Program-made: the position numbers and the translations under genes
Virus record (IMG/VR): IMGVR_UViG_3300032326_000865
Location: 1-64,000 of that record
DNA length: 64,000 nt
Reading direction: 5' to 3' (one strand)
From: a virus
The notes under the pieces: model-generated
The model's database searches: none
What the model was told of the DNA's origin: nothing
What the model saw: only the letters and a program-made list of their open reading frames with translations
Shown here: positions 38,776 to 51,500 of the stretch, piece by piece
How positions within the stretch are numbered: the stretch's first letter is position 1
Layout: each line of letters opens with the position of its first letter

Positions 38776-39717
38776 ATGCCGACATTAATGACTTACTCTG
38801 ATGCCTGTTCACGATTTGCCAATCTGGCAAGTACGGGCATTTCCATTGCGGACGCTGTGCTGGAAGCAGTAGAGCGCATTTATGAAATGGGTCGATTCCC
38901 AGGAACCACCGCTGAGGTTGTCTTGGAAGAAGATGATTTTATTTTTGATTCAGACGTAAATGCTCATTTTGTTTACCTCGATGATTCCACTTACGATGGA
39001 GCCATTGGTTTCCGATCTGACACTAGAGGCTGGGGTATTGTCGATCAAGCTGTCCTTTACAAGGATGGCGTCAATGCTGGAGACCTTGATTTTGTGGATT
39101 ATGGTTCATTGATTTACGGAAGGGAAAGTTACTCTGTTACTGGTCAGATTGGCGGTCCAAGTGGTCCGGTTGAATTTGGCGAATTTATTTACTTTCTGAC
39201 AGAGGGAGGAAGGGATATTTTCAAAGATCAAATTACTAGTGTCATGCATAACCAGCTCAGTTATGGAGCTGGGTCTGGCCAGTGGATGCTTACGTATGCC
39301 CCGGATGATATTTTTTGGTACAACGAATCCGACTCTATTGAACCTCCGATTAATGGATGGCAACCAGAGGGTGAGTCTCCCACTGGAACTCCTCAATTGA
39401 TTAAGAATATTCCTTACAGAAGGAAATACAGAGCACCAATGGGCTTTAGCCCGGCTAATGGCCCGTATTATGCACTGATGAAGCTTGAGTGTCCTGAAAT
39501 GAATGACAATACCATCATTCAGGTACCAACTGGACCGCTCAAATCAGCCGTCCTTGCTGTTTGCCAAGAATACGTGGGAGACGATGAAAGAGCTCTTCTA
39601 AATTGGCAGAAATTCGATCAATTCATGACCCGATCTGAACGTCAAACTCATGGACCTAAGAAGATGTTCATTAGCTTTGACTCTTCCCTTCGCAGAAGAC
39701 CAACCCAATTCATGTAA
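38776..39717 (+). CDS. tail structural protein, 313 aa
   Basis: Beta-rich, with 'YSDACSRFANLASTGISIADAVLEAVERIYEMG' at the start and a C-terminal 'NWQKFDQFMTRSERQTHGPKKMF'. Size and place suit a podovirus tail adaptor or tubular protein, but the family was not recognised. Its stop overlaps the next start (TAATG). Confidence 0.6.
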   Translation: MPTLMTYSDACSRFANLASTGISIADAVLEAVERIYEMGRFPGTTAEVVLEEDDFIFDSDVNAHFVYLDDSTYDGAIGFRSDTRGWGIVDQAVLYKDGVNAGDLDFVDYGSLIYGRESYSVTGQIGGPSGPVEFGEFIYFLTEGGRDIFKDQITSVMHNQLSYGAGSGQWMLTYAPDDIFWYNESDSIEPPINGWQPEGESPTGTPQLIKNIPYRRKYRAPMGFSPANGPYYALMKLECPEMNDNTIIQVPTGPLKSAVLAVCQEYVGDDERALLNWQKFDQFMTRSERQTHGPKKMFISFDSSLRRRPTQFM

Positions 39718-41126
39718 TGGCTACTGAAGAAAAAGATTACACGGAAGCACCTACAAGCAGACTTGGAGCTAACACTGTTTCTGCAAGCAGGGCTTTGGAC
39801 GCTCAGAGGCGTGCAAATAGCGCTCAGCGTCAAGGCATGGCCCTTGAGCGCACCATGCAGCGCAAATACCGTAGAGCTGTAAGGAATAACGACCTCCAAG
39901 CCATTTCCACTTATGGCGGTCAATTGGACAAAATGCAAATCTCCAAGTTTGGAGGTGGAGGCATTCAGAGTGCGGAAGAGAATGACCTTCAGGCTGCTCG
40001 TCGTGCTGAGAGAGCAAGGGAGATTGGCAATCAGGTCGGCGAAGAAACTGACAGGCTTACTGGCAAAAATAAAACCATTGGAGACAATGGTACAAACAGG
40101 ACAGATTCTGTCGCAGGAGCTCCAGATGGAGATACCGGAACGAAAACGATGAAAAAAAAGGAAGCCAATCCCCAAGCAGAGTCAGATGCTTTGGCAAGTG
40201 ATGCCGCTAAAGAAAGGCAAAAGATTTTTGGTGTCTCCTTTAAGGATCGTGCAAATCAATTTTTTTCAGACTTAGAAAATAGCAAATCAATCAAAAGAGG
40301 CGACCCTAAAGCCATTGGGGCAGCCGCCGAAGCTGGTAAGAAATTTGGAATCACTAGAGATCAAATTGAGGCTTTTAGTCAGGGCCTGCCTCCAAGTAAG
40401 AAGGCCATTAGAGAAAGAAGTATTGAAAAAGAAAACCTTCAGAAGTCACAAGCTGCGATTGCAGCTGAAAAAGATGAAATTGATGCCAATGAAAAAACAA
40501 AACAGTTATCAGAAAAGCTCAAGGGTGTGAAGGATGCATTCTTAAAGGATGATGAATTAGGGGACGAGCATCTTTTAAGATTCCGTAATCTGGAAGAACG
40601 GTTGAAAGCCGCTGAAGACCAAAAATCTATTTTAAACCAAGTAAAGCAAAGCAGAGATGAAACAGATCGGCTATTAGCAAGAAGGATTCGCTTAAAGGAA
40701 GAAATAGAAGGCGACCTTAAAGAAGCGAATAGGCAGATCGATTTGTGGACTGCCCCAGAAGACGAGGTTCTCAATAAAAAGAAATACATAGGTATAACTA
40801 ACGTTCCATATGAGCCGGATCCGAGATCAAAAGCTTACGAATTAAGGAAAAATGTCATCAATGATTTTGATGGCTCCAAAATTAATGTTTACAATAAACA
40901 AGAGGGCAGAACATGGGAAATAGATGAAAATGCAACCAGAATAGCTAGAAGAGATGCACTTCAATCCCGCATGATTGAAAAAGCCATTTCTAATAATGTT
41001 GATATTTCTGGATTTGCTAATCTTGATCCTGATTTTAAAATCAAATACGAAAAAGCACTCGGTGAAAAAAAGGAAATTGAAGAAGAAAAAAAAGCAGCGG
41101 ACTTATTTGCATCCGTTGGATCTTAA
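39717..41126 (+). CDS. coiled-coil internal virion protein candidate, 469 aa
   Basis: Charged and Gln/Lys/Glu-rich, with coiled coils at about residues 220-330 and 440-465. No enzyme motif. Together with the next two genes it may form the set of internal (ejection) proteins of a podovirus. Confidence 0.6.
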   Translation: MATEEKDYTEAPTSRLGANTVSASRALDAQRRANSAQRQGMALERTMQRKYRRAVRNNDLQAISTYGGQLDKMQISKFGGGGIQSAEENDLQAARRAERAREIGNQVGEETDRLTGKNKTIGDNGTNRTDSVAGAPDGDTGTKTMKKKEANPQAESDALASDAAKERQKIFGVSFKDRANQFFSDLENSKSIKRGDPKAIGAAAEAGKKFGITRDQIEAFSQGLPPSKKAIRERSIEKENLQKSQAAIAAEKDEIDANEKTKQLSEKLKGVKDAFLKDDELGDEHLLRFRNLEERLKAAEDQKSILNQVKQSRDETDRLLARRIRLKEEIEGDLKEANRQIDLWTAPEDEVLNKKKYIGITNVPYEPDPRSKAYELRKNVINDFDGSKINVYNKQEGRTWEIDENATRIARRDALQSRMIEKAISNNVDISGFANLDPDFKIKYEKALGEKKEIEEEKKAADLFASVGS

Positions 41127-41141
41127 TTAATACCAACTCAA

Positions 41142-42509
41142 ATGCCATCATACAATATTGACGCCTACTCCGCTGGAAGTGCCGACATGGCAATGCTTCC
41201 AGAGACTGTTCAACTTGGTCAACTTCAAGCAATGCGCCAAGGCGTAGAGCGTGGGGATTTTGATCTTCGAAGAATGGAACGTGAAGAACAAGCAGTCTTC
41301 AAGGAAGCTGATGAATATGGTCAATACCAAGAATTGATGTCTGAAGCTTCAAAGAAGAGTCCCGTTGAAAGAGCTGAAATGGTTAAAAGCGCTTTTCAGC
41401 AAAACGCTTCTTGGGGAGCAAACGAGAAAATCAATAAGAGTCTTTCGACTATTCAGAATACAGAAAGAAACGTTCTGCAATCCAAAATGGACGAAAGTCA
41501 ATCTTTCAAGCTTGATGTCGAAAGCGAGAATAGAGATGCCGTAAGGGAGACTGCTAGGATTGGTGCTCAGAATGGACTCAAAGCTGCAAGGCAAGCGGAA
41601 GCCAATTTCAAGAATCTGGCAGACAGCAATCAATTGCAGGATCTCGGTCAATTTGGAACGTATCTCGGTTCGGTTGGGAACGTGATCCCAATGGAAACCA
41701 AGAAGCGTTTGATTGAGGTTGGAAATTCGATTTCTGCTGATCCTTCCTCTAGTGCTCTTTTTCGAGGATTGGGTTCTGTTGTTTCCGGTTTCTCTAAATC
41801 AGAAAGCCTTCTCTCTACTTATGCTTCCGAGCTCTCCGAATTTAAGCCGCTTCTGAGTGCCGTAGAAAAAGACGGATTCAATTTGGATTTCACTTTGCCA
41901 GAAGATGAATTTAAAAGGCGATACGAAGCTGCGACTGCTTTTTATGGGGCCCCTAGAAACATCTCAAGTGATGAAGATAGAGCTATTGCGAGTCAACTTG
42001 CTAAGGTTGGAGCAATGGCAAATAAAGCCAATGCTCTGTATTCTCAGGTTTCTCGATTTAAGGGAGGTATGGACGAGGATCTTCAGAAGCTGGACGCCAA
42101 AGATCCAGATGCCGTTAAGGTTTTTGTCAATCAATGGAACATGATGGCAGGACAATTGTCCGGTGCTGTTGATCGTGAAATTGGCAGAAAGGAAAACAGC
42201 TATGCGCAGCAAGACCGAGAAATGCAAATGCGCAAAAGAGTTCTTGAACTTCAAGCGCTCCAAGGTAAACCTGCTGCCGAAGCAGAGAAATCCAGAATTG
42301 CTAGAGAAAAACTGGAGCTTTCTAAAAGCTTGAGAGATATGGGCGAAGAAAAGGCTCGTTTTGAAGTTCTCAAGTTCTTGAGGGAAGCGCCGGAAAACAG
42401 ATCTAAAAGCATTGATGAATTGATCGAAGAAGGAAATAAGCTTTATGATGATCTCATGGGTAGTAGCCCGCTTGGATCTAGCAGTGGTGTTAGTTTGATC
42501 AAAAGATAA
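41142..42509 (+). CDS. coiled-coil internal virion protein candidate, 455 aa
   Basis: Helical throughout, with 'MDESQSFKLDVESENRDAVRETAR' and 'KSRIAREKLELSKSLRDMGEEKARF' coils. Opens with 'MPSYNIDAYSAGSADMAML'. Position just before the giant gene suggests an ejected protein. Not recognised by family. Confidence 0.6.
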   Translation: MPSYNIDAYSAGSADMAMLPETVQLGQLQAMRQGVERGDFDLRRMEREEQAVFKEADEYGQYQELMSEASKKSPVERAEMVKSAFQQNASWGANEKINKSLSTIQNTERNVLQSKMDESQSFKLDVESENRDAVRETARIGAQNGLKAARQAEANFKNLADSNQLQDLGQFGTYLGSVGNVIPMETKKRLIEVGNSISADPSSSALFRGLGSVVSGFSKSESLLSTYASELSEFKPLLSAVEKDGFNLDFTLPEDEFKRRYEAATAFYGAPRNISSDEDRAIASQLAKVGAMANKANALYSQVSRFKGGMDEDLQKLDAKDPDAVKVFVNQWNMMAGQLSGAVDREIGRKENSYAQQDREMQMRKRVLELQALQGKPAAEAEKSRIAREKLELSKSLRDMGEEKARFEVLKFLREAPENRSKSIDELIEEGNKLYDDLMGSSPLGSSSGVSLIKR

Positions 42510-42515
42510 TTTATT

Positions 42516-45500
42516 ATGAATTTTGAAGAAGAATTTGGCGTTGTGCCAATGGATTTTGGTTTCGATCAGTTTGATGCTCAGTCTCTTCAGCAAGAGCCTG
42601 AAGACGAATCAGAACCTGATCTTACTAATGTCGAAACAATGTTGCTGTCTGGTGATTGGAGAGACAATCCAGAATCCAGAGCGGAAATGTCCGACACCGC
42701 CAGTTCTTTGATTCATGATGCCCTTAGAACCTCGACTGACAAAAAGGTCAGTAGGAAGGTGAGAAGGGAAGGCAAGGAAGTCGATGAAGAGGTCCCCGTC
42801 CTTGGCCCTAATGGACGATTTAGTGAAGCAGGTCGTGACTACCTAGAGCGTTCTAGGCAGATTCTGAAGGCTGCCGCAAATGACGAAAATGGTGGTCTTG
42901 TTTACAATGAGCTTACCGGTAAAACCGAAGTAGCTTCTTGGGTTAAAGATGCCATGCGTCAGGCCCCTCAGAAGCCAGAGGAGATTTTCCCTCAGCTTGA
43001 GGAATATAGAAACGAGCAGAAAGCCTTGGATGAAAACAACCCGATTGATCTTGAGGGTTACGCGAAATACACCGGCAAGGATCTAAATTCCTTTAGTGAG
43101 GGCGAAAAGCAAGCCTTCACGAAACAGGTTGCCCAAATGTCCTTTAATCCCGAGGAAATGGGAGAAGAGGAAATTGGTCGGATGGTTGAGGGCATGCCCG
43201 TAATCAATCCTGCTAATCGACATGAAATCAATAAGGTTGAGTCTTGGATTTCCTCTCTTGAAGGATTTAGCGACATCGACAAAAAGATCATGATCGACGA
43301 CTATCACGACACTATTGATCGTGATATTGTTGATTACGCCAGAATGTTTTCTGCCGCTGATGCGGGTCCGATTGAGTCGATTTGGAATCGTCCTCTGATG
43401 CAAGAGCTTGAAGCTCATTTGCAGTCTGGAGGCAATGGCGTCGAGTTCCTTCGCGCCAATCAAGAACGGATGACTAAAGACGCTTATGGTGTCACCTCTG
43501 AAGTTGCCGGGACGTTCCGTGATGCTGTGATGTCTATTGGAACTGGTGCTACTTGGCTTGCTGGAGCTGCAATAGATGTTCTGCCCGGTATTGATGGCGT
43601 AGGAGAACTTGCTTCTAGGCCTGCTCAATTGTGGGGAGAGCTCGCTGAAGAAAGCGCTTCCGCTTATCGAAATCAAAAGCTATTCAGTGTTGCTGGAATC
43701 GACATCAATAGAAGAGACATCACTGAACTGGCTGGTCAAATTGGTGCTTTTGCAGCCCTCGGTGGATTAGGTGCGCTAATGGCTAAATCCACCGGACTTG
43801 CTGCCGCTCGCGCTGCTCTTGCAAAGGGTGGCGAAGTTGCTGGGGCAATAGGGAAAGTTGCTGCTGCTGAATCGGCAATGGCCAGCTCGTCTCTAGCCGT
43901 CCAAGCAAATCTTTCAAAGTTTCTTGGCGAAAAGACCGCAAAGTTCCTAACTGCCAGCGCGACCGATACTACGGCTTACCTTGGTGGTTTGCAGGCATCT
44001 GGCACCAGCTTCGGCAAGACTTACAACGAAATTTACAAGGCGACCGGAGACGCTGAGGAGGCTTACCGAGAGGCATCGATTCAGGGCGTTTCTGATGGTC
44101 TCTCAGCCCTCATTGCGACCAGCGTGATGAATCGAGTCGCTCCCGGTATGGAACGCGTCCTTGGGGCTCCTGAGGGCTCTCTAAGCGGAAGCCTTATCCA
44201 GAGAATGAGAGCATCGGGTGCCTCAAAAGCTGCGATGGAGGAAACCAAGCAGATTTTCTCTCAATTGAAAATGAGCAAAGAGCTCACCAATCAATTTGGA
44301 AAGGATCTACTTAAATACACTCGTGATTCGATGGCTAAATCCGGCCTGCGTGGGATTGGTCCAGCGGGTGACATTCTTGCTGAAGGCGTCGAAGAGTCTT
44401 TTGATGAAATGCTTTCGGATGTCATCGAGGTTATTATCGATGATTCCAAAACGTGGTCGGAAGACGGTTGGCCTCAAATCCAACAGAATTGGCGTAGCTA
44501 CGTAAAGGCTGCTGTTCTTGGTGCGATTGGTGGCGGCATTGGCTCTTCTTATGGAGCTGCCAAATCCGGTGTTAAAGCTCTTGGCTCTGACACCCAACGC
44601 AAAGAAATCATCAAGAACAACGTCGCCAAAGAATGGGATCTGCTGAAGAGCAATGTTAGCCAATTTGAGAATCGGGATTTCCTTTTGAATATTGCAGGTC
44701 AAGCACCTGTAAAGATCGGGGAGATTCTCGCCTCCGACATGAGCATCAACGAGAAGTCCAAATACCTTGTTGATTTCGCAAGAAAAGGACAATTGGCATT
44801 TGGTAGCAGGAATCAAAAGAAAGCTGAAGTTCCCGCCGCTGGAACCGTTCCGACTGGTACGGCTCCAACTAAAGCAACCGGTCCTTCTGTCACTCCAAGT
44901 GTTGCCCCGGACAGCAATGAGGGCATTCTTTCCAGTATTGGCTACAGTTTGCCAGCGGGAAGGACTTGGAAGTCCGACCTTTCGATTACTGAATCAGCCA
45001 ATCCATCCAAAGGCAATGAAGACGGTGTAACAGTTACCCCCTTGATCGTTGGAGGTGCTTCGATGGTTGGTGCTAAGGTCACCACGGTGGATTCCAGTGG
45101 CAATCAATCCTCTCGTTACGTTTCCGCCAGCGAAGCTGCAACTCTCGTTAAAGACAAAAGAGTTGCTGCAAACTACCAGTCGGTAGGCCAAGAAAAAGCA
45201 CTTTCTGGTTCTGATGTCAGAATCGAGTCTTGGAGTGATGTTGCTCCCGCTCCTAGCCAGATTTCGACAGGGGAAATCCTTAGCCAAATGGGTTATTCTC
45301 CCGGTGAAAACCAGTCTTGGAATGACGAAGTGGAGACCAATTTGGAATTCATGGAGCGGACTCCAAATGGCGATTTGAATCCAATTACCATTGGCGGAGT
45401 TCCGTATGCTGGGGCTAAGCTTACCAAGAAGGACGCGAATGGCAATGAGACCGTTTCCTACATTAGTGCTGCTGAAGCTGCCAATCTTTCTACGGACAAC

Positions 45501-48500
45501 AAAAAATCCTACGAAAAATCTGTTGCGGAACTCGATGCGAACGTCCCAAAATGGACCAAGCAAAATGAAAAAGGAACTGACACTTCTGGAACTGATGGGC
45601 AAATGCAAGGCACCGGGACAAACCGTGCTGAAGTGGCTGGAGATGCCGAGGGAGGAAACCTTGATGAAGCTGATGGCAATCGGGGGGATGCAGAAAGAGG
45701 AAGCCCTGCTGCTGCTGAAGAAGCTGAGGAAGTAAAAGCAGAGAAGAAGACTGGCTCAATTAGGGTCGTCGCTCAAAGCGAAAGAGCGGAATCTCTTCGC
45801 GAAAAACTCTCCAACAACGAAGAAGTAAAAGCAGCTATCGCTGCTGGAGTTGATTTTGTCATTGTTGAAAGCTTGGATCAGCTTTCCGAAATTGCAGAGG
45901 GATCTCCAATTCAGGAAAGTGCTTTTACTAGAGGCTTTGATGGAGCAGCTTACGTTACCAAAAATGGAGAAGAACTAGTTGTCCTAAATGTAAGCATTGA
46001 TGAAAAAAGCGATTCTGAAGTTTTAGAAATCGTAGCACATGAAGTAATTCATCTTGCTGAATTTAGATTCAGGGGAACCAAAGATGGTCTTAAATTGTGG
46101 AAAAATGCTATTCAGATTTTTGATCCACAATCTCCTTATTTCGATAAAGAGTTCAACTCTTTTATGGAGAAGGAGTACCCAGAATTTAATGGCCTCTCTC
46201 TTCAGCTTAAACTTTCTGAAGCAAGTAGAGCTTTCGTTCAAGGGAAGCTGAATAAGTTTAGCTTTGCTGGCGAAAACCCATTCCTTCAATACCTTGAGGA
46301 TTTCCTGAATTACGTCAGAAGTGCTTACGGTGAATTTTCGGACGCTTCCAAGTATTTTCAAGAAATTGAAAAAGCTTATGCTGAGATGTCTGTTGCTTCT
46401 GAAACAAATGAAGCAGCAAAAAAGAATGAAGAGCTCAAAAGCCAATTCGTTCCCGAAGTAACACAAAACGAACGCGATTATGTCGCAATTGAGGCTAACG
46501 AAATCCTTGATGATTCCGGGATTAAGTTTTCAGTAAAGCCTCGACCTGAAAAAGCCTCCATTCCTGCCAATGCTTCCCTCTTTGAAGGTGATGAGGACGT
46601 TTGGATTGAAGTCTCTACTAATGAAATTGGTGTTTCTCCCGAGTTCATTGATCGTGTAATTGCTGACGAAAAGATCGATGATAAGGAGCAGCATATTGCG
46701 GATAAGGTTTCCAGCCTTGTCAGCAAATCTGGAGTGTCACTTCAAGCCTTGACGCCATCTACTGCGCCAACTGCTGAAGTGGACCCAATTTCGGAAACCC
46801 CGAAATACATTGTTCCTGAAGACGAACTTAATGGCACCACTGACTCAGCTGGGGGAAAGTGGAGTTCATCGAGTGAGAACAAAAACATTTACACCTACAC
46901 TCCGGGCAAGGGGATGGTCATTGACGCCAAGGTTGGTGATGTCGTTTCGATTGGCGGTGATACCGATAACGTCCTTGTTTTCCTGAAAGTTGATCCAGAT
47001 GGCGCGATTGTTTACGTCAAAGTGAACATGACTCAGTTTGGAACCACTGACGAAAACAGCGGCGAATTCAAGAGTGAGATTCACAAGCTGAACAAGAATT
47101 GGCAGAAGAACCGGCTTCTTAGCCTGACTAAAATGGTCAGACCTCAACTTGCTTCGATTCTTGCGGGAGATACCTCTGATGCTAGCATTAATGCGCTCAG
47201 GAAAATCCTGAAGGCGGTAATGAATGAAGTTGCTCCCGGTAAGGAGTTCATCGAGAGCACTGATCCAAATACGAACTTCATTCAATCTGTTTGGAAAAAA
47301 ACAAAGAAACTTGTCACTAAGGCAAACGGTAAAACTGAAACGAAAATTGAGCAGGTTCCATTTATGGAGGTCAACTTGGCTTCCACAATCCAAGAACTGA
47401 AGTCTCTCTTGGGTAGCGCCAATCTCACGAATCCAAAGGCTGAGTTCCTTGTTTCGATGGAGGTTTCCAGACTTCTTTCTAAGTGGGTTGAGGAAGAACA
47501 GATCCACTTGATTACGATGGATCACAGCAGCTTCTCTGAAATTAAGATTAGCAATTTCGTTAAGGAAGTCGCAAAAAACAAAGATCATCCACTTTATGCT
47601 TTGTTTGTTCAAACCGTAAAGGAACGCGCTCCTGATTCAGATCCGGTAGTTGATCGCCGTAATCCTCGCGGATTGAATCCCGAGCAAAGGTATATCGTCG
47701 GTAGTGAGCTCTTGAGAAAGGTTCAGCAGATCAGAGCTGGAGGTTCCTTTTCTGAACAAGCGAACACCGACGCAAGAAGACTTGTTTACTCGCTTGCTCA
47801 GGATGCAATGGCTGGCAAGAGCCTATTCAAATCGGCAGCTGAAATGATCCGTAGATACATGGATCGAATCCACAAGGTTCTCTGGTTCCGCTCTATTCGT
47901 GGTCAGCTTTCTGTGAAGCAACTCGAAATCCTTGATATTCTTGATGCTGAATACCGGCGTAGGAATATCCGTGGTGATGTTGATTACACCAAGGACAAGG
48001 TGACTGAGTTCATGGTGAACCGGATGAATAGCTACTATGCATCCACCGAAGATGAGATTGCCAGTGTAGCGAGAGAATTCAGTAATCCGCTAATCAAACT
48101 TCGTGGTGTCATTAATCAATTCGATGCCTTTAGGTTCTCTGACATTATTGACGTTAATGATAAATTTGAATTGTTTATCGTTCCTCAAGTCAGGCAGTTC
48201 ATGGAAGACAGCAAGCTGTATGACATGGCTGAAATTGATGAAGCGATTCTCTCTCTAAATGAAAAGGAATCCTTCCGTAAGGTTTGGACTGAAACTTACA
48301 TTGCCAAACAGGTAATGGAGTCGAGAGAGGCTGAACTTGAGTTTGATCCTACGGAATTCTTTAAGATGCTTGAAGGGAACAAATTCGACCCGGATGGCGT
48401 AATGTTCCAAATCTTGAAGGGTATTCCCAATACTCCAGAAGGTTCGGAGTTTTTGGCGGATCACCTTGATCGTGCTTACCAAAACGCTCGTGCCAATCGC

Positions 48501-51500
48501 GAACAAGTTGAAAACGAATTGATTATTGATGAGCTGAGACTCATTCAAAATCTAGACCCTAGGAAGTCGGAAGATCGAATTGCTTTGCTTGAAAAAGCGA
48601 AGTTTTATGGGATGCCTTTGGATGTGGATTCTTTCGAGAATGGCACATACTTCGACCTTAATGGCCTTCAGGGTAAGCTTTTGTCTAGGGCGGAAATGAT
48701 GCTTCAAGACCCCGATATTCTTAATAAGGTGGCTAAATTGATGGGTTCCTCCAAGAATCCTAAAATTGCCTCTTATTCCGAGAAACTGGATCAATTGAAA
48801 GTAATTGAAAACGCCGCTCTCATTAGAAAAAATAGAGTCAGGAGTTCCATAAACAAGGATGGTGTTCTTGAGTTCAACAATGTCAATTTTCCGTTTGAGG
48901 GCTCGGGCGCAATTGCTTCTCTAAAACAACAGCGCGAAGCTAGGGAGTCTGGTGCTGACATGGAGCTGGCTCGTGAGCGTTATCTCAAGCTGAGGGCTTA
49001 CCTTGATTCCGTTGATTCCTTCAACAACAAGATTGAGACGATGAAGGAACGGGCCTTTGGGTATGTCCGCCCAAATACAAAGGATCACGGTCTTTATATC
49101 CGGGACACTCGCAACTTTGTAAACAACAAAATGGTGCTTGGTCCTCGTGAGGACATTATTGAAGCCGCCACCACACCAAGTGAAGTCTTCTTCTATAATT
49201 ACTATCCATCCACTAGAGGCGCTAGAACCGTGGCAGGTGATGGATACCCTAAAAATTGGTCCAGTGATAGAGACTCGACCAAAGACAAAGATGTCACCCA
49301 GCTTCACGTTACTACGATTGACTCCAACGCTAGCTTTCTTGGACGCAACGCTAGAATGAATTATTACATTGCCGACTTAATGGGCAATGTTCCCGGTTCT
49401 TTTAACCGTGAGCTTTACAACTCTTCGGCTGGGTTTGCATTTGAGGGCAGTGAGAACGATTACGATCAAACGACCTACGAAAACCCCGAGGTGGCCTTCC
49501 CTCGTTTCGATGGCTTCAAGGAGCTCAAAAACGTTCAGGCGAAACTTGATGAGGATAAGCAACCAAATGCTTCCGGTCTCTTTAATATCATTGCTTACAT
49601 CACTAAGGCTGAGGCTTGGTTGGATCATATTGACCAAAGGATTGATCCGAAAAAGATCATTACTGAAGTTGCTGGTATGCAAACTCCGGCTGGCAGAGCG
49701 TCGATTATCCTTCAGCCTAGATTTAAAGATCTCCGCGAGAATCTTGAGTTTACGAAGAATCTTGTGATTCAAAAACTTTCTCCTTACGTCAAATACAATG
49801 CCAACTCTGAAGGCGATTTTGCTTCTAGTTTTGAGAGGGACAAGGAAGGCAAATTGATTTTGATGAGTGACAGTGCTGCTGAGGTATTTAAAGCCATCAA
49901 GGAATCGCTCAGAACTGGCAAGGGCACTAAATTCTCTGAAATGTATGAGGCTCAAATGGCTGCAAATTCCGATGTGAAATCCACTCGGAGAATGGTCAGA
50001 GAGTTCGTGAATCCTAAGTGGATTAAGAACGTTGAAAGGGAAGCAATCCAGACCATTCGTAATGCTGCGTACCGTCCAGATCATCCTGAGATGCTTCAGC
50101 TTCGTGATGCCATTCTAGATCCTGCAATTATGCGGAATATGGGATTCGCGATGAAATACTTTTCTGAGAATGCATCCAATTACTGGGTTGGCCCAATGTA
50201 TGCCACTGATGCCCTCAAGGATTACTCAAAAATCTCCGGTAGAGGTTACGAGCAAAAGGCTGTAAAGGGTGGGATTAAAAAAGGAGTAATCAAAGAAGGT
50301 AAAAATAAAGGAGAGGTTTACACCCAAGAACTGCCCGCTCAACCTACTGATATTGTTTTTTCTTATGGAGAATCAGGTAATGATGATCCTCGTGTCGGAA
50401 AAAGCGATTCTGGTGAATTTGGTGTTACTCTTGATTCTTACCTTCAAGACAAATTCAGTGAAAAGCTTACTGGTGCAGAACTAGCAGCTCTTACTGAAGA
50501 TGCTCCAGAGCAATCCCTTAAAATGTGGCTGACTTCTCAGCTGATGTTTATCGGTTATCGCTCTCAGACCAATTACGGCAATGTCGATGATGCTCGTAAC
50601 TTTGCCTTTGATGTAATGAGGAAGCAGCTCACTCTTGAGGGTAATACTGCTGATCTTGTTGAGACGGCAATTGCTGGGATGTTCCCATCCACGCAGAGAG
50701 GGACTAAGAGATTTGAAACGCTTGTTAAATTCTTTTATCGTAACAATCCTCAATATATCAAGAATTACAAATTGCTTGAAAATGATCCACTTGAAAGATT
50801 CGACAGGTTTATTGCTGAATCTTTTGTGGTCGATCTTCTTGAATTCAAGCGCAGATTTGAAGAGTCTGCCTTGAAGCAGGCTAGATTCAAAAGCAACGAG
50901 ACGATTGCTGTCCTTTCCAATGCCATTGATGCCTCCTCTCATCCCAAAGAAGAAAAGGATGAGATGAAACGGGTTGTTAGTAAGGGATTGATTTCAGGTG
51001 ATGTTCTTGCTTACGATTCGAGACTTGTTGACCAGTATAATATTTACCTTGGTGAGAGTCCTGTTGTTTCCATGATGCTAATGAACTTGGTTGGTGAGAC
51101 AATCATCGTTCAGCCCACTAAAAAACAAACGACACAAGCTGGCACTGAAATTGGTCTCAGGGTGATTCCCGGCAAGGAAGGACAGCCAAACATTGTTTGG
51201 GTTCCCAATTCCGGGGCAAGCAGACTCGATCAGCAGATTGCTATCCAAACAATTCTCAGCCATTACGGCGAAGATCCGGCAATGAAGGAAACGATTGTTA
51301 GCCTGGCTAATTCCATTCGCAATACGCTTCTTCCCGCCTTCGATTTGGACCAAACCGAAAGAGCGATTCAACATCATCTTGATAGGATTCCAGCTGAAAA
51401 AAGAAAATCGTTTACTGGGTCCGCATTGTCTCACTTTATTAAGCTTAGTCGGATTACTGATGAGATTTCACCATCTGACATTACTGGTACTTCCGCTTTT

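Noticed and set aside
49377-50084. Long antisense frames inside the giant gene
   Set aside because: They are shadows of the strongly biased plus-strand codons, with Leu/Ser/Arg-rich products and no starts or signals of their own.
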